Shown: positions 52,037 through 63,659, counted from the stretch's first letter. The stretch is 64,000 nt of DNA from Cryoendolithus antarcticus (GCA_002077065.1 NAJO01000044.1:62001-126000); one strand, 5' to 3'. The notes: generated by a model from the letters alone, not told the origin. Made by a program: numbers and translations.

Positions 52037-54247
52037 ATGATGGTCTCCTCTTTAGCGTCAGCAATGGCGCTTGCCATGGCACAGCTTACTCTAGCACATC
52101 AGTCTTCGTATGGTGGACCGCCATCATATGGCGGGCATGGTCAGAGCAGCACTGGACTGCCCGGTGCGTCGAGCTATGTTGCGCCAACGGGCTTCCCGAC
52201 TTCAGCGTTCTCGTCATACTACCCAGTACCGTCTGGTCAAGAGCCTCAGCCGGCGTTGTAAGTACTGCACGATCCACAGGCTAGGCAATGCACTTACATC
52301 AGTCAGATACGATCCTGTGCTAAACATCACGTACCCATTGAACTTGACCAACCCGGACACGATTCCAGACCACGATCCGGATCCAGAGTACTTTCCAGTA
52401 CCGATTGTCAACCTCGCAGCCCTCGACCAGCAGTCTGTCATCGCCAGCGTGGTTGCAGAAGTCGGATCAGTCATCTTAAGTACCTCTTTCGGCAGCAATT
52501 GCTCGCAATGCCTAGCAGCACTCTCAGTAGCAAAGAGCGCTGCTCAGCTGGCACCAGAACTGGTCCCACAGATGTTTGTCGACCTGTGCGTGAAGTACAA
52601 GTTTCACTCGAACGCCACTTGCGAGGAGGACTTTGCTGCAGACACATTTGGCGCGATCTGGACGCAGGTGCTTGCCTTCGCCGATGTTGCTGGTACCGAT
52701 GGACGCTGGATTTGCAACTCTCTATCGAGCACATTCTGTCCATTCCCAGGTGTTGCACCGCTCAACGTAACTAGCTACTTTCCGAGCCCGAAGCCCACCA
52801 ATCCCAAGGTCTGGAAGCCGAGTGGCAAGCGCGTCAAGGTACTGCATATGAGTGATTTCCACATTGACCCACGCTACAAGGTCGGCGCGGAGGGTAACTG
52901 CAGCAGCAGTCTATGCTGCCGAGGCAACAACCCCAACACTGCACTGCCTGTCGGTCAGATTGGGATGCCTGCTCCTCCATTCGGAGCGTACAAGTGCGAT
53001 ACGCCCTATGATCTTGGTCTTGCAGCTCTGCAGTCGGTCGCAACTCTGACAGGTACTTCTAAGCACGATCCTCTGGCCTGGACGATCTACACCGGCGATC
53101 TCGTAGCTCATGACCCTCAATCTCAGCTCAGCCGAGCGTTCACGGAGTATGCTGAGGAGAGCGTGTACTCTATGTTCGAGAAGTACCTAACAGGACCAGT
53201 CTTCCCAGTGCTGGGCAATCACGATAGCAACCCGGAAGCTATCGACGCACCTCACTCGCTTCCTGGTAACCTCAGTCAACAGATGAGCTGGAACTACAAT
53301 CATGTCGCTTCGCTGTGGCGACTGAATGGCTGGATTGACGATGCTGCTGAGGCTGAAGCGAAGACTCACTACGGCGGCTACTCCATCAAGAATCACTACG
53401 GCGTGCGGATGATTACCTTCAACTCCGACTTCTGGTACAAATGTGAGTATCTTCAACTTCCTCACCACACCTCCACTAACAGTTCCCAGCAAATTTCCTC
53501 AACTACATCAACACCACCAATCCCGACGTCTCTACCTCCTTCGCCTTCGTGATCTCCGAGCTCGATGCCGCGGAGAAAGCAGGCGAGCGTGTCTGGCTCT
53601 TCGCCCACGTCCTTTCCGGCTGGGACGGCTCAAACCCCCTCGCAAACCCCTCAAACCTCTTCTATGCCATCGTCGAGCGCTACAGTCCGCACGTGATTGC
53701 TAACGTCTTCTGGGGTCATACGCACGAAGATCAAGTCATGATCTACTATGCCAACAATGGAACTGTCCAGTCTCGCGACACTGCGCTATCAGCAGGCTGG
53801 ATCGGCCCGAGCGTGACACCCTTGACGAACCTGAACAGCGGTTTCAGACTCTACGAAGTCGACACCGGCAACTTCGAAATCTACGAAGCCTACACCTACT
53901 ACGCCGACGTCAACTCCTTCTCTTCTTTGAACGCCACAGGTCCAACATACAAATTCGAATACTCCACGCGCGACGCCTATGGCCCCGCAGCCAACTGGTC
54001 CAGTGCGGCGCCGCTGAACGCGACGTTCTGGCACGCTGTTACGGAGGCTATGGAGCAGGATCATAGCCTTGTGGCGAAGTTCAATACGTTCCAGGGGAAG
54101 AGCAGCGTGAAGAGTCCGAATTGTACTAGCGAGGCTTGTGCGGAGGCGAAGGTGTGTTATATCCGGAGTGGGAGTGTGGCTTTGGGGAGGAAGTGTCCGC
54201 AGGGGTTTGCGAGTGTGCAGAGTGCTTACACGGGGAAGAACTTCTGA
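52037..54247 (+). CDS. Acid sphingomyelinase-like secreted phosphodiesterase
   Basis: Three exons (introns 52258-52306 and 53443-53489) encode about 704 aa. A signal peptide (about 1-20) is followed by a Gly/Ser/Tyr/Pro-rich spacer and a saposin-B-like cysteine domain (NCSQCLAALSVAKSAA, FVDLCVKYKF, ATCEEDF). The metallophosphoesterase core has HMSDFHIDPRY, YTGDLVAHD, VLGNHDSNP and FWGHTHEDQV, the full two-metal ligand set. Several N-x-S/T sites suggest glycosylation. The enzyme family hydrolyses sphingomyelin-type phosphodiesters at acid pH in the secretory path or outside the cell. Both splices keep frame, and the second joins WYKS to NFLNYINTTNPDV. The C-terminal domain has cysteine pairs (NCTSEACAEAKVC). 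Length is normal for fungal members. Confidence 0.93.
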
Positions 54248-54501
54248 TGTAATTGAGCGCTGCGATGGAGTATCTGTAGAAGTGGTTGCGGCGATGAGCC
54301 ATCTTGGCACAAAGATGCAGACAGTGCCGCGATAGGATCGGATACAACCTATGCAGGAATGACCCAATTCTGTTCAGCTGGTGGTCTGCTCCACCGCCCG
54401 CTGCGGCGGATTGCACACTGACATACTCGTCCGTTCACGGCCCATGAGGGGCACTAGAAAGGCCTGCAGTCCCGTACGTCACCTTTCTGAGCAGTCGTAT
54501 C

Positions 54502-57303
54502 TCAGTCTTCACTCTCGTCCTTCACCTTCGTCGATCGCCCATTCGCGTCCACCCCAAACTCCCTCTCCATAGCATCGTACAGCGGCCCCAACTTCTTGAA
54601 CTCCGTGTCGGCGATCTCGAGATTCGCCTTGAGCGCCTTATGCAGCTCCAACTCTTCGTCGGACGTCTCGTTGCCGTTCATCTTGCTATCGAAAGTGTCC
54701 AACAGGCCCTGGTAGATGCTCTTCACTTGCGTGAGGACGTCTGTGTACATCTCGTTGACGGCATCTTGGAGGGCTTTGTCGATCGAGTTCACGATTTTCC
54801 GCCAGCAGTCGGAGGTCACTTTGCGCGTGAACTCATCGCAACGCCACTTGTGCCATCCCCCAGACTTGTACTCCCTGGGTAGCTTCTTGCTACCCGTAGC
54901 TGATTTCTCGTCAGTGCCGTGCACCGTGTGATCAAGGCGAGGGTAACAACTTACACTTCATCTCGCCGACCTCCACATAGATCGGACGCATTACGTCACC
55001 AATGAATGAATCTGCGTCTATCCAAACAGCCCTCCCCTTGACAGCCGAGATGCTGTCCTCCAGTCTCACTCCCGCTTCGCGCAGCATTTCTTTGATGCCT
55101 GACTTCTTTTGGTCGACAAGGGCGCAGAAGTCGGAGAAGGGGAGATCCTTCTCACGCGCGAAGGCTGGCGATATGTTAGCGGCGAGATGGATATGTGTAG
55201 AGATCTTGTCTGCTTACCCTTTAAGACCTTCACCATATTGATCAGCAACTCCTCCAGCGGCAACGCAAGCGCATCAATCCGAGACCTGACGGTTGATGTA
55301 TCGTCGAAGAACTTCTGCACCTTGTCACTGTGGATGGCCTGCAGCTGAGTATTGATGTCGAGATCCTTGGCTCTGCGGTAGCCATCGTTTTGCATCATGC
55401 TCAGAAAGGCGCGGCTGTTGTTGTCCTTCCTCCACTTTTTGCACTTTGTCGTCGCCTCAACATTCCATGATGAGCGCTCTCTGTCGCACTTGTCAAGCAC
55501 GTTGAGCTTCAGGTCCTCAAGTATCAGGCGCTTGCAGGTAGTGACATGCTCGTCGCAGGAGTCCACCGGCACGGCGACGCACTGGCGTGCCTCTGCCAAG
55601 ACTTGGCTTGCTCGAACACCAGCGAAAACCCGGACTTCCTTGATGGCGCCTAGTATGCCATTCTCGAAAAGATGTTTCGCCCTGCGCAACATTGCCGGGT
55701 TCACGGTCTGCTCGTATATGGTACGACGAAGTAGGGGGATATTCGTCTGTTCGGCGCTGAGCAGGGGTGTATCTTCGATCGCAAAGCCTTCAGCGTGAAC
55801 ATCGTAAGTCGTGTTGGAGATTCCAATGGCCTGCACATCACGCTTGAACTTGGTAATGTCTCTCAAACGCTGTCGCATCGCCTCCCAGGCGTAGTCGTTG
55901 CGCATGCACACGTGCTTCCAGCGTTCGGCTTGCTTAGCTTTCTGAAGCTCCGCCTTGAGCTCAGTCTTACGATCCTTGAGTAGATCGAGGCGGGATTGAT
56001 CAAGGCCGTTACGTTTACCCTCCTTGTATTGCTTAGTAGTTGACTTCAGCTCAATCTGCAGCTGCTCCTTGGTTCTGACCAGAGCCGCCAGCAGGCGCTG
56101 ATCTTCCTCCCCGCTGTCCACTACCGTGCTGGCATCGATGACGTCTGCCTTGGTCATGACAACGATCATTCTGTCTTCACGCCCGTCTTTATGTTTCTTG
56201 ATGTCCCGGAAGAAAAGTGGGTTTGAGGCACGGGTAATGTCGGTGACGACGACCATATGGCTGGAGCTGCGCACATGAGGTGCTGCGTTATTGGCCCTCA
56301 GAGGCATATCGTTTCCGCCAGGAGCATCTAGTAGCGTGATACCCATCCTTCCCAACGGGTTATCGAAGTAGATGTCGACATGCGAGATCAATGGCCACAG
56401 GGCGACGTCCAGGGTGCTGACATCGCTGGTATAGCGGCCAATTGTCTTCGGCAGGTCCTTCAAGTCTTGGCATTCCACACTCACAGATTCGTTCTGTGAC
56501 GACGTGCCTGCAAGCTGCTCCCCCTTGACTTCCAATGCCCAGTCGACAAGCTTCGCAATGAGCGTTCGATCGTCTCTAGACTGCGCACTTTTCATGAAAT
56601 CCCTTGCGCGTTCCTTGGACGTCCACCCTGCAGGTTCCTTGAGCAGAGCATACAGCATCGATGCGATGTCATCCTGTGATGAAGTGTCATCTTTGTCATC
56701 ATCGTCGTCGTCATCGTCACCCTCATCCTGAGCCGGATGATCCGCTATGTAGCACGACTTGACTAGCTGGCTCATGATCCGCTCGATTGAGACATCGGCC
56801 AAGAAGAACGCTTCGATGAGGAATGCGGAAGTCTGATGCGGACGCATCTGCTTGTAGTAGGTCGGGACCAAAGTCACACTTTTCGAAGCATTGTTTGCAT
56901 ACGCGACCTTGCTGTGCAAGGCAGAGCTAATGCTTGATGACTTGCCAGAAGCCATAGCACCAGCGAAGGATACCTGAATGCGCTCCACGGTCGGATTGAA
57001 GCCCTTCTCGGCCTTCGCAATGGTTTCGAGCACATAGTGGCTATCTCCCTTGTACTGTAGGAGTGGTCCCAGGACGAGATTGCGGATGCCTGTGGTGACG
57101 TTGACGAACTCGAACCAGTGGTTACTGGATATGATGACCGTCGAGAGAGACTCTTGGTAAGCGTTGTATGGCGCGACATGGTCTGACTGAGAGTCCTTGA
57201 TGGAGGTTGGTAGAGCAGAGGCGTTGAGATCGTCCTCGAGCGACTGTGAAGCCTTGCGCTTCAATGCTCTGTTCGGTGTCATGACTGCAGTCGGTGCTGC
57301 CAT
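54502..57303 (-). CDS. Large dynamin-like / SLIP-GC-like GTPase
   Basis: Three exons (introns 55217-55165 and 54954-54900) encode about 897 aa. GTPase motifs are G1 GAMASGKSS (115-123), G3 DAPGGND (325-331) and G4 TKAD (383-386). An acidic run (EGDDDDDDDDKDD) lies at about 193-206, and a coiled coil at about 400-460 follows G4. The C-terminal half is helical, with the splice-formed KGAFAREKDLPFSDF and MKSTGSKKLPREYKSGGWHKWRC. The layout (long insert before G3, helical stalk) resembles dynamin-superfamily proteins related to nuclear GTPase SLIP-GC. In vertebrates SLIP-GC limits DNA breaks in B cells; the fungal role is unknown. The ATG at 57303 is chosen; the upstream frame begins with TTG. 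No membrane segment is seen. Confidence 0.82.
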
Positions 57304-58133
57304 GATGAGTGATGCCCAGAGCGGCGCACTATGCGCTACACTAACGGTCGATTCCGACTGGCGATGTGGATGGGTGTTCGAAGTTTCGACACGATATTGA
57401 TGCGTTTCCAAGTACTATTTGTACTAGCGTGTGTGCAGAGAATGTTGACGTGTGCTGCGGAGTGGCGGAAGAGGGCGGGGCCCGAGAAGTGAAGAACGCG
57501 AGGAAAGAGCGACGGGGTGACTACTGCATGCGTGTCCCGTATGGCTTCACTTTGCACCCAGCCGGCATCAGTATATCACTTCGACGCCTACCTTGGCTAT
57601 TGCACTTCCGCCCACGCAATTATTAGTGACGTTGCCAGTCTAGTCGCAGAGTGGTGTCAATGCCGAAAGAGCGCCGCTTTCGCTGTAACCTCGTATCATG
57701 AGCAGTCAATTCCTCCTCACTGTCGTGGTAGAGTGGTGGCCAACGACCTCACACAAATCAATGCACGCGTAATTCTCTACGTTTACGCTTGGCAGGCATT
57801 ACCTGACAGTGATTACAAGCGAAATGCATGCCTGCGCCGCCTTGTCGGAACCCATGACACTGGCCAAAGATCTCCTTTGCATCCGTTTGTAGAGATAAGC
57901 AGCAGCCATGCGGTCTGCCGGTTGAGAGACGTGCGCAACGTGAAGACATTGCCACTCAATCAAGGACAACGGCTGGACATCAGCAATCGGCGTGTGTGCA
58001 CGGAGTTGACGAAGTAGACATTGTTTCGACATGGAATCACAGGCAAGCAAGAGTGAGATGAAGTTCGACGTTTGCTGAAGTCCATCGCCCGCGCTGACTA
58101 AGGACGCCATGGTTTCGGGGAAGCGAGTCCAAC
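57304..58133. other. Divergent promoter region, GTPase / CYC2
   Basis: About 830 nt between divergent genes; short frames only. Nothing else recognised. Confidence 0.45.
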
Positions 58134-59336
58134 ATGCAGCGAACTGCATCAATGCTGGCAGAGATGCGCCCACAGGCCCTGCGACCATTACAAGACTTCT
58201 TACGATCAAGCGAATACGTTCGCGCTTCTCGTTCATGTCAGCGCTTCATCTCGAAGGCGCCGCGGAGAAGTTTGCAACAGCCTCGCTACGAACCCCCGAA
58301 GCCACCACCAAAAGATGCTAAAGGCAACGATCCCCGACTCGCCCGGTTCGCCAAAGTCTTCGGCATCTTCATTGGCATATCGATAGCCTTCGCCTACCGT
58401 GCTGTGAAGGGCACCAAGGGTGAGAGCAAGACATCTGTCAGCGCAGATGGCTTCGTCAAATACCATCTGGTCGGCCGCGAACAGGTCTCCTCGACATCTT
58501 CGATCTTCACCTTGAGGGTAGCTGGCACCACAGGACTCGACATCGACGCCGACGCTCTACAGCGAGCTATCACGAGTGTTCAGCTGAAGCAGCCTCAGTT
58601 GCAGATCGCTCGATCATATACATTGCTCCCTCCACTGCCAGACCAGCGCGCAAGCGACATACGCCTGCTCATACGCCGAGAGGAAGGCGGTGAGGTGTCA
58701 AACTACCTGCACAGACTGCCTCTAGCTGCAGAGATTGAGGTCAGAGGACCAAGCACGGAGTACGTGCTACCTCAAAATGTGGAAAGGGTCATCTTCCTTG
58801 CTGGCGGGACCGGCATCGTGCCTGCACTTCAAGTAGTCAAAGTTGTCGCAGGAGAAGCCGATGTGCACGTACTATGGGCAAACAGAAGAAGAGAAGATTG
58901 CCAAGATGGCGTCAGCGATACAGTGAAGCCTACAATTACATGGACGTCTACGCTACTGAGCATCGTAAGCCCGTTTGGCGGCTCCATCACGCCTACGCAG
59001 CCACGGGAAATCGCTGCGACCACAACGCCTAGTCCAATCGTCACGCACCTGCAAGATCTCAAGGCATCGGGCGCCGGTCGGGTGGCAGTAGACTACTTCG
59101 TGGACGACGAAGACACCCGGATGACGCTCAAGGACGCGACAAAGCTTGTGCGAGGCTCGTTCTCGACAGCTACTAATACCAATGACCGTAAGATCCTGTT
59201 CGTATCCGGCCCAGAAGGCTTCGTCAAGCACTGGGCTGGACCAAAGGTGTGGCATAATGGCGTAGAGGTGCAAGGCCCGCTTGGCGGCATCCTTGCGACT
59301 GCAAATCTTGATGGCTGGGAGGTCGTCAAGCTGTAA
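58134..59336 (+). CDS. CYC2: CYC2-like mitochondrial FAD-dependent oxidoreductase
   Basis: A single exon encodes 400 aa. The first 55 residues are Arg/Ser/Ala-rich, a mitochondrial presequence, followed by one span (FAKVFGIFIGISIAFAYRA, about 72-90), suggesting inner-membrane anchoring. The catalytic part is ferredoxin-reductase-like: RSYTLLPP (FAD-binding RxYT), LAAEIEVRGPSTEY, then GGTGIVPALQVVK for the NAD(P) half and the terminal FVSGPEGFVKHWAG. Yeast Cyc2 is a mitochondrial flavoprotein that helps reduce heme or apocytochrome c for holocytochrome assembly. This protein has the same domain order and a Gly-rich nucleotide loop. A generic cytochrome-b5-reductase-like role is the alternative. 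Confidence 0.82.
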   Translation: MQRTASMLAEMRPQALRPLQDFLRSSEYVRASRSCQRFISKAPRRSLQQPRYEPPKPPPKDAKGNDPRLARFAKVFGIFIGISIAFAYRAVKGTKGESKTSVSADGFVKYHLVGREQVSSTSSIFTLRVAGTTGLDIDADALQRAITSVQLKQPQLQIARSYTLLPPLPDQRASDIRLLIRREEGGEVSNYLHRLPLAAEIEVRGPSTEYVLPQNVERVIFLAGGTGIVPALQVVKVVAGEADVHVLWANRRREDCQDGVSDTVKPTITWTSTLLSIVSPFGGSITPTQPREIAATTTPSPIVTHLQDLKASGAGRVAVDYFVDDEDTRMTLKDATKLVRGSFSTATNTNDRKILFVSGPEGFVKHWAGPKVWHNGVEVQGPLGGILATANLDGWEVVKL

Positions 59337-59635
59337 AGTATGTATACCATCTCGTTCAGATCGTTCTTCTCTGTCTCTCGCGCGTCTCATATCTCGCCGG
59401 CTGTAATTTCAGCCGATGTCGGGCCGTGGTCGCGAGTCAGAGCGCATCGCCCGGCAGATCTGCGCGGCCTGCTTTCCGCAATCTTACATATCGACATTCG
59501 TGCTCCACTGTCAAAGTCAATGCTTATATCAACGCTGCGTTCCTCCTCGTCGTCTTGCATGTTGCATTAGCATTTCTGGGTGGCATGATGTTTCTTTGTA
59601 CTGAACCCTAGCATCGCGTCTGTATCTACGCTGAG

Positions 59636-61279
59636 ATGGACGACCAAATTGATGATGCGAGCTCCAACGGCAACATGGGTGGCGAAAAGCACATCGCAAT
59701 GGAGGCCCTGCACGCCGTGGAGACCAACAACGCTCGCCCAGCATGCTTCAAGTCGACAATCCAGGAAGTCTTCTTTGTCCTGACTTGTACGATGGCCATC
59801 GCAATGCCTGCATATGTGGCCGGCATGATCACTGTCATTTCAAGTTTCGTCGGACGGGACCTCAACATGACGACGGCCGAAATCACATGGCTGACCTCAT
59901 CGACCTCACTGGCTAGCGGCGCTTTCTTACTCTTCTTCGGTGGCGTCGCGGATCTCTTTGGGAGGAAGGCGATGTTCATCGTGTCGATGTTTTTCTTCGC
60001 CGTCTTCACGCTTGCAGCTGGCTTCGCCAAGACGCCGATCGGTATCGATGTGCTAAGTGGAGTGATGGGACTGTTTGCTGCGATGGCAGTGCCTCCGGCT
60101 GTTGGATTGCTGGGAGCGATCTACAAGCCCTCGAAACGAAAGAACCTTGCCTTCGCTTGCTTCTCCGGTGGCAATCCTCTTGGCTTCGTCTTCGGCACGA
60201 TCTTCAGCGGAGTTGCGACTTCGATCTTCAACTGGCGTGCGAGTTTCTACTTGCTGGCAATCATCTTCGTGCTCTTCTCCGTCATCGGCTGGTTCACGAT
60301 CCCCAGCGATCACGCCGACAAGCAGCCCTTGAATTGGCAGACCATTAGACGATTCGACTTCCTCGGCGTACTGTTGACCGTCGGCGGCATCGGCATGTTC
60401 TCAGCCGCACTCAGTCTAGGTGACACAGCCGAGCCTAACGGTTGGAAGACTGGCTACGTCCTTGCCCTACTCATCGTCGGTCTCTTCCTGATGATCGCCT
60501 TCGTCTTCTGGGAACGCTACTTCCCGCATGCCCTCGTACCAATGGACATCTGGAAGGACAAGAACTTCTCTCTCTCACTTGGCATCCTGTGTCTAGGCAT
60601 GATGGCCTTCACGCCTGCCAGCTTTTTCATCGGCCTATACTTCCAGGAGATCTGGCATAAGTCCGCGCTTCAAGTCGCCGTCTTGATCCTGCCGATGGCC
60701 ATCGTGGGTATGATTGTCAACGTCATCGCTGGCTTGATTCTGCACAGAGTCTCGAACAAGCTGCTCATGGGTTTGGGCTGCTCCGCCTACGTACTCTCCT
60801 GTCTGCTCTTCGCAGTCAACCGCGCAAGCAGCAGCTACTGGGACTTCTGCTTCACGGCTCTCATGTTCATCGTCGTTGGCGCAGACCTGCAATTCAACGT
60901 AGCGAACATGTACGTCATGAGCAGTCTTCCAAGAGAGCAACAGTCCGTCGCTGGTGGGATCTTGCAGACCGTGAGCCGGCTTGCGCAGACTGTTGGCTTC
61001 GGTATCACGACATCGATCTTCAATTCTGTGCAGCAGAAGCCGAGGATGGTAGCTTACTATGATATTGCTACGCAGCCTTACGCGGCGACATTCTACTTCT
61101 CGCTGGCTTGCGCGGTGGTGAGTCTGGGATTGGTGCCATTTCTGACGTTGAAGACGCAGGGTGGTAAGGCAAAGGAAGGAAGCGATGCGTCATCAGACAT
61201 TCAGGAACACAATACCAAGGCGCCCGATGAGGACTCTGAGGTTGGTGGGAATGTACGGCCAGAGTACGAGAACCATTGA
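59636..61279 (+). CDS. MFS transporter, DHA2 (14-span) type
   Basis: A single exon encodes 547 aa. Fourteen hydrophobic spans lie between residues 40 and 500. The family loop GGVADLFGRKAMFI (between spans 2 and 3) and the motif around GGNPLGFVFGTIFSG match drug:H+ antiporters of the DHA2 branch, close to aminotriazole/boron-resistance (Atr1-type) exporters. The N-terminal 40 residues and the C-terminal 50 are hydrophilic and cytosolic. Such carriers export small molecules using the proton gradient; the substrate is not predictable. No secondary-metabolite genes adjoin it. The ATG at 59636 lies about 35 residues before the first span. Confidence 0.93.
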   Translation: MDDQIDDASSNGNMGGEKHIAMEALHAVETNNARPACFKSTIQEVFFVLTCTMAIAMPAYVAGMITVISSFVGRDLNMTTAEITWLTSSTSLASGAFLLFFGGVADLFGRKAMFIVSMFFFAVFTLAAGFAKTPIGIDVLSGVMGLFAAMAVPPAVGLLGAIYKPSKRKNLAFACFSGGNPLGFVFGTIFSGVATSIFNWRASFYLLAIIFVLFSVIGWFTIPSDHADKQPLNWQTIRRFDFLGVLLTVGGIGMFSAALSLGDTAEPNGWKTGYVLALLIVGLFLMIAFVFWERYFPHALVPMDIWKDKNFSLSLGILCLGMMAFTPASFFIGLYFQEIWHKSALQVAVLILPMAIVGMIVNVIAGLILHRVSNKLLMGLGCSAYVLSCLLFAVNRASSSYWDFCFTALMFIVVGADLQFNVANMYVMSSLPREQQSVAGGILQTVSRLAQTVGFGITTSIFNSVQQKPRMVAYYDIATQPYAATFYFSLACAVVSLGLVPFLTLKTQGGKAKEGSDASSDIQEHNTKAPDEDSEVGGNVRPEYENH

Positions 61280-61530
61280 GCCGTCAGTATAGCATCTACG
61301 ACGACAGCTAAGCCTATCCTCGTCTGAGCCAATGTACTCACCTCTGGATGGGGCTCCACTGTCGACACCCGCTCTCTTTACGAAGCCATTCTGTTGCTCT
61401 CAGTTGCCACCTTTCCCTCCTCTGATAGCCTCGATCACGCTATGACACTCTACGATGCTTCAGACGGATGCCACGGCTTCCGCTGTGCGCATGAGAGCGG
61501 ACGCCGCGTTACCCCGGCACCTTGTCTCGA

Positions 61531-62058
61531 TCACACCAGACCCTTGAGCTCGTCGAAGATGTCGTAGTATTGATCGTCGTAGACCACGTCTGACAGACTC
61601 ACGCGCCTAGCCACAATCTCCGTGGTGCCCTCAGCTGTCTTCTGTTCGCAGGGCATGTAGTATGCCTCCATGCAATGGCTGAATGGGGAGAACGGGACAT
61701 CCTCGAAACGTCCGGGGCTCCCTCCGTTGTATGAATCGACATCTTCGCCGTCTTCCGCCGCCCAGCAGAGAATGCGAAGTGGGCCGTAATGTGTGTCCCG
61801 GCGCTGGCGTACTATATGGCTAAGCAGATGCGATGCAAAGACGTTGAGCCTGCCCAGGTATTCTATCTTAGCCTGCTCTCACAACTGCTTGATATCATAC
61901 GTGCGACGACCCACGATGACAGCCTTGCGTGGCCAACTGTCGTGATCAGAGTATTCGGAAGGCAAGTCATACAATCGCAGCGCTCGAAGCAATGGCATTC
62001 CTCGCAGTATCTTATGCAGCGATTGAGAGAACGCGGCGTAATCGTCTGTACCATGCAT
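61531..62058 (-). pseudogene. F-box/leucine-rich family copy 3, C-terminal remnant
   Basis: Hand translation of the minus strand gives a frame from an ATG at 62058 across a 51-nt intron (61900-61850: GTATGA donor, GCTAAGA branch, GGCAG acceptor, containing the only internal stop) to a TGA at 61533-61531, about 158 aa. It matches the C-terminal end of the full-length gene at 17613: GMPLLRALRLYDL versus GLPALKALRLLGW, and VYDDQYYDIFDE versus RYDGHHYDIFDD. Upstream in the same frame are two adjacent stops (TAG TAA, near 62075-62070) and no F-box, so it is a 5'-truncated relic. The last 90 residues are cleanly open. It could be expressed as a short protein, but I think loss is more likely. Confidence 0.6.
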
Positions 62059-62174
62059 CTCAAGACGTTACTAGGGGCCACGCATGACCAAAGGTGCATT
62101 TGCCGCTTCCAGTGCCTGCGTTCGACATTCGTGCCCTCGACTGCCGTCGGTATTTGCTTGCGGCGCTTGGGCGC

Positions 62175-63050
62175 TCAACACCATCCCTCCTGATCGACGA
62201 ATGCACAGACTTGTGTTAGTTCCTCGTGATTCTCACAGGCCTCTTCATCGAGAGCCTCTGATAGCTTCGCGCTCGGATCCCAGATCTCACCCTTCGCAAG
62301 TGCCGCTATCATAGACGTCCGGTTGGCGACCATCATGTCGATGACCCTCTTTGCGCTGGCGTGACCGTCCAGTGCTTCTGCCTTCGCAACAATCTCAAGA
62401 CTCGCAAGATCCACTATGCCTTGCTCTCGCGCATCGGAGAAAGAGCAGAAGAACTGGTAATCACCTCTTCGCGTATAGTTCCACACGAAGAGATTTCTGA
62501 ACTCCTTGATGGCTGTCTGATAGTGTTTAGCGAGAGCACCCTGGCCGAGCGCCGCGAAGAGATGATCAGTAGCGGCCAGGTCCTTGTTACAGCATTCGCC
62601 CAGCTCGTGGGAATCGCACTTCTCGACTAGCTGCTCGAGCGTCTCATTCGGTATCCTCTGCTTCTCGATACTCTCCATGATTAGGTTGTCCCACAAATCC
62701 CACACTCGATAGTCTTTATCGCATATGTCATAGATGGCAGAATCGATAGCACTGTGCAGCGGCTGCCCTTTGAGAAAGTCGTCGAATCTTATAGCATTGT
62801 GCGGATTGCGACGACCATGATGGGAACGCGCTCCAGCCTGCTCATGCTCAAGTTGGGCTGTCCACTTCGCTAACCGGCGCGGGGATGTCGTAAATGTCAG
62901 CGTGTAATCTTGCAATACCTCGTCCGGAAGTCGAGACGACCAGCGGTTGTACAGCTCGCAGTGTTTCAGCTCCAGCATGAACATTTTGATGCGCATGACG
63001 CCCCTGTCGTGTTTCTCACGCTTTTGCAACACCTCGGATTCGTGAGACAT
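62175..63050 (-). CDS. Orphan 291-residue protein
   Basis: A single ATG-initiated exon. The protein is mostly helical and charged, with KMFMLELKHCELYNRWSSRL near the start, a middle segment RFDDFLKGQPLHSAIDSAI and a stretch WNYTRRGDYQFFCSFSDA. It ends in an acidic helix and FVDQEGWC. I recognise no domain, signal peptide or membrane span. Its stop overlaps the upstream end of the F-box relic in another frame. It is read as real because of its length and start; it is probably lineage-specific. Confidence 0.55.
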   Translation of the reverse strand: MSHESEVLQKREKHDRGVMRIKMFMLELKHCELYNRWSSRLPDEVLQDYTLTFTTSPRRLAKWTAQLEHEQAGARSHHGRRNPHNAIRFDDFLKGQPLHSAIDSAIYDICDKDYRVWDLWDNLIMESIEKQRIPNETLEQLVEKCDSHELGECCNKDLAATDHLFAALGQGALAKHYQTAIKEFRNLFVWNYTRRGDYQFFCSFSDAREQGIVDLASLEIVAKAEALDGHASAKRVIDMMVANRTSMIAALAKGEIWDPSAKLSEALDEEACENHEELTQVCAFVDQEGWC

Positions 63051-63659
63051 GATGGAATCTGCCCTGTAGAATCCCCAGATACGGATTTAGGCCAGTTCCC
63101 AAGTCTGATGGAATTGCGCGGTGGTCGATCAAGATCAGTCAGATATCTGTTCTTATGTGTAGAAATGGTGTTGACAAAGTGAGTTTGCTGTGTTGTACGA
63201 CAATCGTAGTGTGTGTTCTGGATACAGCAGTGAAGTAGTGGAATCTTGGACCGTGACAACGATCTATATGAGCGAGGACCACCAGAGTGAGGACACCAGT
63301 GGCTGATGCATAGCGACGGCAAGCTTGTTGCGTAAGGTTTAAGGATGGGGCATGATCAGCTGGAATAGAATGTTCTCAATTGGCGTAACCCGGCAGTGTG
63401 GGTGGGCTCTGGTGCGCGCAGAACTTGATGACCACCGAACATTATCAGATTTGCTAGGGACCTTGGTGAAGATGACCGTCACCGTAGTCGTTTCTGGAGT
63501 CATGGTGAGTGACCCCGCCGGGCGTGTACTCATAGAATGAGCGTGTCGCGAGAATCTCCAGCACCTGACGTCGCATGACTGAGGTCCCGTGTTTGACTTT
63601 GGCCCCTTTCTTCACAGACTCGAATGCGAGAGTAACACGCAGATTTTCAAAGCACTGAG
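63051..63659. other. Intergenic stretch near the window end
   Basis: About 610 nt upstream of the orphan gene and downstream of the next minus-strand gene. No coding sequence recognised. Confidence 0.4.

Noticed and set aside
53789..54367. 192-codon minus-strand frame at the end of the sphingomyelinase-like gene
   Set aside because: Antisense to conserved coding sequence with no homology of its own.
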